Shown: piece after piece, positions 1-8,663 of the stretch
How positions within the stretch are numbered: position 1 is the stretch's first letter
Layout: each line of letters opens with the position of its first letter
From: Volvox africanus
Lineage: Eukaryota; Chlorophyta; Chlorophyceae; Chlamydomonadales; Volvocaceae
Direction of reading: 5' to 3'
Assembly: GCA_030268105.1 (NCBI GenBank)
Contig: BSDZ01000112.1
Location: 1,445,501-1,509,500 of the forward strand
Length of the DNA: 64,000 bases
Made by a program: the position numbers and the translations under genes
The notes under the pieces: generated by a model
Seen by the model: only the letters and a program-made list of their open reading frames with translations
What the model was told of the DNA's origin: nothing
Database searches by the model: none

Positions 1-2678
1 ACACTGCAACTGCCTGTCACAACTGCCGCCCTGCAACTGCTAGATAGGTAACTGTGACGGTTTGCACCGTCCACAACTTAACAGACACATGTTGGAAGTT
101 AGGAATATAGACCTCAAGGAGATGTATTCAGCCCTAGGTCTGAGGGTTTTGCCTTTCCTTTCTTATATGAGAGCAACTCTCTCGCGTCAATTTGTTAAGT
201 TCTGGACGGTGCAAACCGTCGCTGTTACCTATCTAGCAGTTGCAGGGCGGCAAGGTGGTAGCTGTGACAGGCAGTTGCAGGGTGCAAGGTGGTAGGTGCT
301 GGACAGCTGCCAAGTGGTAGAAAGTTGCTGGTGGTAGGTGCTAGGTAGGTACCCAAGGGGAGACACTTGACTGCATAGACACGTGACTGCAGTGCGTTGG
401 GAGTGGTTGATCAGAAGCCATTAGTAGTATTGAAGGGTGCCTGAACTCTGCAGTAGTTACCCAACAGCTAGCAATCGTCTAGTATCTCATACTTCTGACC
501 TCTTCTGACTACTGTAATACTTCATAGCAGCAGTATACTTGCTCTATCTCCTTTACACAATTATCCCACCTATCCAATAGGTGGGCGTGTTAAGGAGATA
601 GAGGAAGTATACTGCTGCTCCTTCACTCGGCTACACCCATACAAACTTACTAATAACCACCTGCAAAACTATATTATTTGATAATGAGTGCATTAAATCT
701 TCATTACCAAATAAGCCGCTGTTTGTAATACTGTCTTGTTTGTACAAACTTACGCTTGTGATTTAATTAGCCAAAATTGGTGCAAACTCATCTTTAAAAA
801 TCGATACCAAACTTAAATTTCTAAAGATTTAATTTCGACATTAACAGACGGGGTTTTTGATGAGGTAACAAGATGGCAAAATCGGCCACTTGATAGCGTT
901 TATATTTGGACTGTATCCATGTAAAGTCCCGGGATAATAATATTGTAATTAACAAGGCTGTGTTTTTAACCGCTCCATTCAGTAAGAAAGTTAGGTGTAA
1001 AATATTCCATAAAAAAATACTTTTAAAACCCATCCCACAAACTAAAATGCTATTTAACTTTAAGGTTAAAAGATGATAAACCCTGGTTATACTATTCTCA
1101 CTTACTCGTAACAGATATTGCTGTAAGTTTTTTAGGCACGGCAACACTTATATTTGACTTCACCTAAAGCCTTTGTCATCGCATCAGCCACCATCTTCTC
1201 CGTGGGGCAGTAATTCGCTCAACCTCCCACCTAGCGACCCGCTCTCTGACAAAATGATGCATGACATCAATGTGTTTTGACCGTTGGGACGTCAGGCAAG
1301 GGCCCGAATAGTGATATTCGGTTGCTGAACAATCACTGCGACCTCCACACTTCATACACTCGCGAACCATATGCGGTAAACGTTGTGTAATGATATAAGA
1401 AATATTATTTCTCGGCGATTCCTAACAATATGATGCCTTGCGCCGTAATCTCTCAGAATTTGTTAATCTCGCTAAATCGCTACCATTATATGTATTTAAT
1501 GTAATAGTCAGCTAAGCGCCCGGCCCCTCCCTGGGCCGTATTACTTGCTGTCATTCATTTGTATATGAGTGTTGCTCAATCTGAACATTTAGAACCTGTA
1601 CATATGACTTTACAACAAAGAACTCTGAAGTGCATACATGGCTGTTCATGGCTAATTTTCTAATGATCTAACTATCTAATTATATTCTGGAGCAGCAAGC
1701 TGCCGGAGTGAGCAAGTCTGGGTAACGATCCGGGAAATTTGGAAAAAGCAAACCAATAGTAGCCAGGCAACAATGTCGCCAGATGGACCCGAACAAAGCA
1801 ACCAAGAGCCACAGTTACACATCGAGCAGGCCCCCAAAATAGCCTTATCCGGCAAGCATAAGGCATAGCAGCTTGGCGTAGGCGTGAAAATTGACCATGA
1901 AAAGGAGCATGGGTAAGACGATGATGAACCAAATGCTTTCCAAATCCAGACTTACTACAAGGCAGAATAGTTAAATTGTTGCACAGGATGGAATTGTATA
2001 ACGAATTCACGCCACAATTTTCAGCACGGTTATTAATTTGTCATCGTATCAAGAATGTCATGCACATTCCTAACCGAAATTGTTTCATGGCTCGTGTTTC
2101 TGTTATTCTCCGTTATTTCTTATGCACATTGTTGAGTTGTGCGGTACAAGACGTTTATGGTAAATTTTGGATTGCCGGCATGTGAAAGGCCCAAGATTGG
2201 AGCCTGGATGACCTGTGCCACTAGACGGGGACTGCCTTGACGGGCATAGGAAATGCCAGGGGCCAGCGGCTGTACAGTTGCAAAATGATAATAAGACTAC
2301 GTTGACGCCGATCACACGGCTTATATTGCCGGAGTTGACGTGAGATCACACGATGGGAAAGGACAGATTGGCTGACCCCTTCGTGTCTTAACAATTGTGT
2401 AATGTGGTCTTTCACGTTTGAAGCAGTGATGGAGGAACACGGACTTGACAGATGGTTAAGACGAAGACATTGCAAAAGACGTCAAATATATAATGCATGA
2501 CGTCTATAATTAAAGCTGCAACAACTGCGAGCTGAGCCTGGGAGAGCAACCTCATTCTCAACACCCAGCTTTTGGCTTTTGAAAAGAGAATAGAAACGGA
2601 GCAGAAATCGGAGGAATCATTTGCGTTTGCAAATCGGAGGAAGCAAAAAACGCTGGACAAGGGAGCAACCGTGGCGGG
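1..2678 (+). repeat. Array unit 0 (left-truncated by window edge)
   Basis: The window opens in the tail of the plus-strand LTR, which ends at 83. The spacer follows to 192, then the minus-strand solo LTR at 193-557 flanked by CAATT at 188-192 and 558-562. The truncated third LTR head starts at 588. The minus-strand RNase H relic is at 1132-1370, the plus-strand linker relic at 1976-2185, and the gag relic starts with ATG at 2353. This unit matches the consensus. Confidence 0.95.
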
Positions 2679-3128
2679 TGTTAAGGAGATAGAGGAAGTA
2701 TACCGCTGCAATGATGTATTACAGTAGTCAGAAGAGGTCAGAAGTATAAGACACTAGACGATTGCTAGCTGTTGGGTGACTATTGCAGAGCTCAGGTACC
2801 CTTAAATATTAGTTCTAATGGCTTCTGATCAACAACTCCCTGGAGCACTGCAGTATGCAGCTCTCTACCATTGGGTAGTTGCCCAGCACCTACCACCAGC
2901 AACTTCCTACCACTTGGCTGCTCAGCCCCTATCACCTTGCACACTGCAGTCAAGTGTCTATGCAGTTCTCTACCATTGGGTAGTTGCCCAGCACCTACCA
3001 CCAGCAACTTCCTACCACTTGGCTGCTCAGCACCTATCACCTTGCACACTGCAACTGCCTGTCACAACTGCCGCCCTGCAACTGCTAGATAGGTAACTGT
3101 GACGGTTTGCACCGTCCACAACTTAACA
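2679..3128 (+). repeat. Plus-strand copia-type LTR within the unit
   Basis: It starts TGTTAAG and ends CTTAACA, a perfect 7-bp terminal inverted pair typical of LTR ends, and it is preceded by GTGGCGGG, which resembles a polypurine tract. Length is 450 bp here and 345 bp where only one minisatellite copy is present. Near its 3' end lies the palindrome GACGGT-TTGC-ACCGTC. No matching 5-bp duplication flanks it (GCGGG against GACAC), so it reads as the 3' LTR of the damaged plus-strand element whose gag relic lies just upstream, not as a clean solo LTR. It recurs in every unit. Confidence 0.8.
2863..3053 (+). repeat. 105-bp minisatellite inside the plus-strand LTR
   Basis: A 105-bp segment beginning CTCTACCATTGGG is repeated in tandem. 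Here there is one full copy plus a terminal copy matching for 86 bp. Across the array the copy number (counting the terminal copy) is one in units 2, 3, 4, 9, 11 and 15, two in units 1, 5, 6, 7, 8, 10, 13 and 14, and three in unit 12. Because 105 is a multiple of three, open frames on both strands simply lengthen by 35 codons per copy. This produces the repetitive translated ORFs seen here and is not evidence of coding. Confidence 0.93.
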
Positions 3129-3237
3129 GACACATGTTGGAAGTTAGGAATATAGACCTCAAGGAGATGTATTCAGCCCTAGGTCTGAGGGTTTTGCCTT
3201 TCCTTTCTTATATGAGAGCAACTCTCTCGCGTCAATT
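3129..3237. repeat. 109-bp spacer between the two inverted LTRs
   Basis: This non-repetitive segment lies between the end of the plus-strand LTR and the start of the minus-strand LTR. Its last five bases, CAATT, are the left target duplication of the minus-strand solo LTR. It would form the loop if the two LTRs paired. No coding signal is seen. Confidence 0.8.
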
Positions 3238-3602
3238 TGTTAAGTTCTGGACGGTGCAAACCGTCGCTGTTACCTATCTAGCAGTTGCAGGGCGGCAAGG
3301 TGGTAGCTGTGACAGGCAGTTGCAGGGTGCAAGGTGGTAGGTGCTGGACAGCTGCCAAGTGGTAGAAAGTTGCTGGTGGTAGGTGCTAGGTAGGTACCCA
3401 AGGGGAGACACTTGACTGCATAGACACGTGACTGCAGTGCGTTGGGAGTGGTTGATCAGAAGCCATTAGTAGTATTGAAGGGTGCCTGAACTCTGCAGTA
3501 GTTACCCAACAGCTAGCAATCGTCTAGTATCTCATACTTCTGACCTCTTCTGACTACTGTAATACTTCATAGCAGCAGTATACTTGCTCTATCTCCTTTA
3601 CA
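3238..3602 (-). repeat. Minus-strand solo LTR with CAATT target-site duplication
   Basis: On the minus strand this reads TGTAAAGGAG...CTTAACA, and it aligns at roughly 85-90% by eye with the plus-strand LTR of the same unit, in the opposite orientation. It is flanked on both sides by CAATT (3233-3237 and 3603-3607), the 5-bp duplication expected for a copia insertion. No internal sequence remains, so it is a solo LTR left by LTR-LTR recombination. It is present in all units; unit 4 has lost one end. Confidence 0.85.
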
Positions 3603-3664
3603 CAATTATCCCACCTATCCAATAGGTGGGCGTGTTAAGGAGATAGAGGAAGTATACTGCTGCT
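3571..3664. repeat. Nested palindrome at the LTR head-to-head junction
   Basis: The 32-bp head of the minus-strand LTR (3571-3602) and a second, truncated LTR head in plus orientation (3633-3664) form an inverted repeat matching at 30 of 32 positions. The 30 bp between them contain a perfect 9-bp hairpin (CCCACCTAT-CCA-ATAGGTGGG, 3610-3630). The plus-strand head is preceded by GGTGGGCG, like the polypurine tract of the intact copia elements, and after about 32 bp it runs into unrelated AT-rich sequence. The structure recurs in every unit. Confidence 0.85.
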
Positions 3665-4176
3665 CCTTCACTCGGCTACACCCATACAAACTTACTAATA
3701 ACCACCTGCAAAACTATATTATTTGATAATGAGTGCATTAAATCTTCATTACCAAATAAGCCGCTGTTTGTAATACTGTCTTGTTTGTACAAACTTACGC
3801 TTGTGATTTAATTAGCCAAAATTGGTGCAAACTCATCTTTAAAAATCGATACCAAACTTAAATTTCTAAAGATTTAATTTCGACATTAACAGACGGGGTT
3901 TTTGATGAGGTAACAAGATGGCAAAATCGGCCACTTGATAGCGTTTATATTTGGACTGTATCCATGTAAAGTCCCGGGATAATAATATTGTAATTAACAA
4001 GGCTGTGTTTTTAACCGCTCCATTCAGTAAGAAAGTTAGGTGTAAAATATTCCATAAAAAAATACTTTTTAAACCCATCCCACAAACTAAAATGCTATTT
4101 AACTTTAAGGTTAAAAGATGATAAACCCTGGTTATACTATTCTCACTTACTCGTAACAGATATTGCTGTAAGTTTT
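3665..4176. other. AT-rich block of the unit, no gene seen
   Basis: About 510 bp of AT-rich sequence separate the LTR head from the RNase H relic. TACAAACTTAC occurs twice (near 3685 and 3787). A 108-codon minus-strand frame crosses it but is hydrophobic, matches nothing recognised and is broken by single-base indels in units 9, 13 and 14. Read on the minus strand it could be 3' untranslated sequence downstream of the RNase H relic. Most unit-to-unit variation lies here. Confidence 0.5.
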
Positions 4177-4415
4177 TTAGGCACGGCAACACTTATATTT
4201 GACTTCACCTAAAGCCTTTGTCATCGCATCAGCCACCATCTTCTCCGTGGGGCAGTAATTCGCTCAACCTCCCACCTAGCGACCCGCTCTCTGACAAAAT
4301 GATGCATGACATCAATGTGTTTTGACCGTTGGGACGTCAGGCAAGGGCCCGAATAGTGATATTCGGTTGCTGAACAATCACTGCGACCTCCACACTTCAT
4401 ACACTCGCGAACCAT
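4177..4415 (-). pseudogene. Copia RNase H C-terminal relic with frameshift
   Basis: On the minus strand this encodes SKHIDVMHHFVRERVA and then, after a shift of frame, CPTEKMVADAMTKALGEVKYK followed by a stop. These match the last 60 residues of the intact copia polyprotein in this window (SKHIDVQHHLVRERV; STEDMVADVLTKALGEIKFK) in the same order. They belong to the end of the Ty1/copia RNase H domain. Upstream reverse transcriptase and the rest of pol are missing. The frameshift and the 5' truncation are the same in every unit, so the fragment was dead before the array expanded. The protein differs enough from the resident element to come from a separate, related family. A copy in the same relative place exists in units 0-15. 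Confidence 0.88.
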
Positions 4416-5020
4416 ATGCGGTAAACGTTGTGTAATGATATAAGAAATATTATTTCTCGGCGATTCCTAACAATATGATGCCTTGCGCCGTAATCTCTCA
4501 GAATTTGTTAATCTCGCTAAATCGCTACCATTATATGTATTTAATGTAATAGTCAGCTAAGCGCCCGGCCCCTCCCTGGGCCGTATTACTTGCTGTCATT
4601 CATTTGTATATGAGTGTTGCTCAATCTGAACATTTAGAACCTGTACATATGACTTTACAACAAAGAACTCTGAAGTGCATACATGGCTGTTCATGGCTAA
4701 TTTTCTAATGATCTAACTATCTAATTATATTCTCGAGCAGCAAGCTGCCGGAGTGAGCAAGTCTGGGTAACGATCCGGGAAATTTGGAAAAAGCAAACCA
4801 ATAGTAGCCAGGCAACAATGTCGCCAGATGGACCCGAACAAAGCAACCAAGAGCCACAGTTACACATCGAGCAGGCCCCCAAAATAGCCTTATCCGGCAA
4901 GCACAAGGCATAGCAGCTTGGCGTAGGCGTGAAAATTGACCATGAAAAGGAGCATGGGTAAGACGATGATGAACCGAATGCTTTCCAAATCCAGACATAC
5001 TACAAGGCAGAATAGTTAAA
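4416..5020. other. Unassigned central part of the unit
   Basis: No confident gene is seen. It includes a 54-bp segment flanked by ATATG (4414-4418 and 4473-4477), a C-rich stretch CGGCCCCTCCCTGGGCCG, and the site GTACATATGACTT that received the copia insertion in units 11 and 12. A 112-codon minus-strand frame (4717-5055) and a 61-codon frame in another register have no recognised domain. By position between two relics this may be eroded pol or gag. Confidence 0.4.
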
Positions 5021-5230
5021 TTGTTGCACAGGATGGAATTGTATAACGAATTCACGCCACAATTTTCAGCACGGTTATTAATTTGTCATCGTATCAAGAA
5101 TGTCATGCACATTCCTAACCGAAATTGTTTCATGGCTCGTGTTTCTGTTATTCTCCGTTATTTCTTATGCACATTGTTGAGTTGTGCGGTACAAGACGTT
5201 TATGGTAAATTTTGGATTGCCGGCATGTGA
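5021..5230 (+). pseudogene. Possible copia Pol linker relic (between protease and integrase)
   Basis: The plus-strand 69-codon frame contains IKNVMHIPN and, further on, CAVQDVYGKFWIAG. Copia polyproteins have a conserved LKNVxxVP segment followed by a similar glycine-rich stretch between the protease and the GAG-pre-integrase domain; the intact element here has LKNVYVVPKATVKLISAG. The match is short and read by eye, so this could be chance. The frame is open in all units because they are recent copies. Confidence 0.4.
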
Positions 5231-5397
5231 AAGGCCCAAGATTGGAGCCTGGATGACCTGTGCCACTAGACGGGGACTGCCTTGACGGGCATAGGAAATG
5301 CCAGGGGCCAGCGGCTGTACAGTTGCAAAATGATAATAAGACTACGTTGACGCCGATCACACGGCTTATATTGCCGGAGTTGACGTGAGATCACACG

Positions 5398-5715
5398 ATG
5401 GGAAAGGACAGATTGGCTGACCCCTTCGTGTCTTAACAATTGTGTAATGTGGTCTTTCACGTTTGAAGCAGTGATGGAGGAACACGGACTTGACAGATGG
5501 TTAAGACGAAGACAATGCAAAAGACGTCAAATATATAATGCATGACGTCTATAATTAAAGCTGCAACAACTGCGAGCTGAGCCTGGGAGAGCAACCTCAT
5601 TCTCAACACCCAGCTTTTGGCTTTTGAAAAGAGAATAGAAACGGAACAGAAATCGGAGGAATCATTTGCGTTTGCAAATCGGAGGAAGCAAAAAACGCTG
5701 GACCAGGGAGCAACC
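5398..5715 (+). pseudogene. Shredded copia gag start
   Basis: It opens ATGGGAAAGGACAGATTGG, encoding MGKDRLADPF, the same start as the intact copia Gag (MGKDRLDEPL), and stops after 12 codons. In another frame follows NNCVMWSFTFEAVMEEHGL, matching the Gag NY-x-x-W region. After a gap comes LLAFEKRIETEQKSEESFAF, which aligns with the LMAYVIPDEDNNESSSAF region of the intact Gag. The middle of gag and everything after it are gone, and the fragment runs straight into the plus-strand LTR of the next unit. The same breaks occur in all units; ATG positions are listed per unit. Confidence 0.75.
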
Positions 5716-5723
5716 GTGGCGGG

Positions 5724-8663
5724 TGTTAAGGAGATAGAGGAAGTATACCGCTGCAATGATGTATTACAGTAGTCAGAAGAGGTCAGAAGTATAAGACACT
5801 AGACGATTGCTAGCTGTTGGGTGACTATTGCAGAGCTCAGGTACCCTTAAATACTAGTTCTAATGGCTTCTGATCAACAACACCCTGGAACACTGCAGTA
5901 TGCAGCTCTCTACCATTGGGTAGTTGCCCAGCACCTACCACCAGCAACTTCCTACCACTTGGCTGCTCAGCACCTATCACCTTGCACACTGCAACTGCCT
6001 GTCACAACTGCCGCCCTGCAACTGCTAGATAGGTAACTGTGACGGTTTGCACCGTCCACAACTTAACAGACACATGTTGGAAGTTAGGAATATAGACCTC
6101 AAGGAGATGTATTCAGCCCTAGGTCTGAGGGTTTTGCCTTTCCTTTCTTATATGAGAGCAACTCTCTCGCGTCAATTTGTTAAGTTCTGGACGGTGCAAA
6201 CCGTCGCTGTTACCTATCTAGCAGTTGCAGGGCGGCAAGGTGGTAGCTGTGACAGGCAGTTGCAGGGTGCAAGGTGGTAGGTGCTGGACAGCTGCCAAGT
6301 GGTAGAAAGTTGCTGGTGGTAGGTGCTAGGTAGGTACCCAAGGGGAGACACTTGACTGCATAGACACGTGACTGCAGTGCGTTGGGAGTGGTTGATCAGA
6401 AGCCATTAGTAGTATTGAAGGGTGCCTGAACTCTGCAGTAGTTACCCAACAGCTAGCAATCGTCTAGTATCTCATACTTCTGACCTCTTCTGACTACTGT
6501 AATACTTCATAGCAGCAGTATACTTGCTCTATCTCCTTTACACAATTATCCCACCTATCCAATAGGTGGGCGTGTTAAGGAGATAGAGGAAGTATACTGC
6601 TGCTCCTTCACTCGGCTACACCCATACAAACTTACTAATAACCACCTGCAAAACTATATTATTTGATAATGAGTGCATTAAATCTTCATTACCAAATAAG
6701 CCGCTGTTTGTAATACTGTCTTGTTTGTACAAACTTACGCTTGTGATTTAATTAGCCAAAATTGGTGCAAACTCATCTTTAAAAATCGATACCAAACTTA
6801 AATTTCTAAAGATTTAATTTCGACATTAACAGACGGGGTTTTTGATGAGGTAACAAGATGGCAAAATCGGCCACTTGATAGCGTTTATATTTGGACTGTA
6901 TCCATGTAAAGTCCCGGGATAATAATATTGTAATTAACAAGGCTGTGTTTTTAACCGCTCCATTCAGTAAGAAAGTTAGGTGTAAAATATTCCATAAAAA
7001 AATACTTTTTAAACCCATCCCACAAACTAAAATGCTATTTAACTTTAAGGTTAAAAGATGATAAACCCTGGTTATACTATTCTCACTTACTCGTAACAGA
7101 TATTGCTGTAAGTTTTTTAGGCACGGCAACACTTATATTTGACTTCACCTAAAGCCTTTGTCATCGCATCAGCCACCATCTTCTCCGTGGGGCAGTAATT
7201 CGCTCAACCTCCCACCTAGCGACCCGCTCTCTGACAAAATGATGCATGACATCAATGTGTTTTGACCGTTGGGACGTCAGGCAAGGGCCCGAATAGTGAT
7301 ATTCGGTTGCTGAACAATCACTGCGACCTCCACACTTCATACACTCGCGAACCATATGCGGTAAACGTTGTGTAATGATATAAGAAATATTATTTCTCGG
7401 CGATTCCTAACAATATGATGCCTTGCGCCGTAATCTCTCAGAATTTGTTAATCTCGCTAAATCGCTACCATTATATGTATTTAATGTAATAGTCAGCTAA
7501 GCGCCCGGCCCCTCCCTGGGCCGTATTACTTGCTGTCATTCATTTGTATATGAGTGTTGCTCAATCTGAACATTTAGAACCTGTACATATGACTTTACAA
7601 CAAAGAACTCTGAAGTGCATACATGGCTGTTCATGGCTAATTTTCTAATGATCTAACTATCTAATTATATTCTGGAGCAGCAAGCTGCCGGAGTGAGCAA
7701 GTCTGGGTAACGATCCGGGAAATTTGGAAAAAGCAAACCAATAGTAGCCAGGCAACAATGTCGCCAGATGGACCCGAACAAAGCAACCAAGAGCCACAGT
7801 TACACATCGAGCAGGCCCCCAAAATAGCCTTATCCGGCAAGCATAAGGCATAGCAGCTTGGCGTAGGCGTGAAAATTGACCATGAAAAGGAGCATGGGTA
7901 AGACGATGATGAACCAAATGCTTTCCAAATCCAGACTTACTACAAGGCAGAATAGTTAAATTGTTGCACAGGATGGAATTGTATAACGAATTCACGCCAC
8001 AATTTTCAGCACGGTTATTAATTTGTCATCGTATCAAGAATGTCATGCACATTCCTAACCGAAATTGTTTCATGGCTCGTGTTTCTGTTATTCTCCGTTA
8101 TTTCTTATGCACATTGTTGAGTTGTGCGGTACAAGACGTTTATGGTAAATTTTGGATTGCCGGCATGTGAAAGGCCCAAGATTGGAGCCTGGATGACCTG
8201 TGCCACTAGACGGGGACTGCCTTGACGGGCATAGGAAATGCCAGGGGCCAGCGGCTGTACAGTTGCAAAATGATAATAAGACTACGTTGACGCCGATCAC
8301 ACGGCTTATATTGCCGGAGTTGACGTGAGATCACACGATGGGAAAGGACAGATTGGCTGACCCCTTCGTGTCTTAACAATTGTGTAATGTGGTCTTTCAC
8401 GTTTGAAGCAGTGATGGAGGAACACGGACTTGACAGATGGTTAAGACGAAGACATTGCAAAAGACGTCAAATATATAATGCATGACGTCTATAATTAAAG
8501 CTGCAACAACTGCGAGCTGAGCCTGGGAGAGCAACCTCATTCTCAACACCCAGCTTTTGGCTTTTGAAAAGAGAATAGAAACGGAGCAGAAATCGGAGGA
8601 ATCATTTGCGTTTGCAAATCGGAGGAAGCAAAAAACGCTGGACAAGGGAGCAACCGTGGCGGG
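5724..8663 (+). repeat. Array unit 2 (2940 bp, one minisatellite copy)
   Basis: This is the shortest intact form. Its plus-strand LTR carries the variants CCCTGGAACACTG and AATACTAG, shared only with the next unit. RNase H relic at 7117-7355 (minus); gag relic ATG at 8338. Confidence 0.95.

Larger units (their letters stand above)
2679..5723 (+). repeat. Array unit 1 (3045 bp, two minisatellite copies); reference unit
   Basis: This complete unit is used as the reference for sub-features. It carries a linked set of variants (TTCTCGAGCAG near 4731, CCGAATGC near 4975, GACAATGCA near 5513) that recurs as a block in the unit at 54282, about 50 kb away, but not in its immediate neighbours. Confidence 0.95.

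Noticed and set aside
821..1147. 108-codon minus-strand hydrophobic frame as a membrane protein gene
   Set aside because: It is AT-rich, lies downstream of the RNase H relic where 3' untranslated sequence is expected, and is broken by single-base indels in units 9, 13 and 14.
1672..2010. 112-codon minus-strand frame repeated in every unit, as a candidate conserved gene
   Set aside because: Units are near-identical recent copies, so persistence says nothing about selection. No domain is recognised. A SWLLCSGPSGD string in another frame recalls the copia protease WLLDSGAS motif, but the catalytic D is absent and the plus strand of the same area holds the better Pol match.
2863..3053. CRISPR-like repeat array
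   Set aside because: The repeats are contiguous 105-bp copies with no unique spacers, inside a eukaryotic LTR.
2792..3096. Repetitive 35-residue proteins on both strands over the minisatellite
   Set aside because: Frames are open on both strands and in two plus-strand registers only because the 105-bp period is a multiple of three. The region is an LTR.
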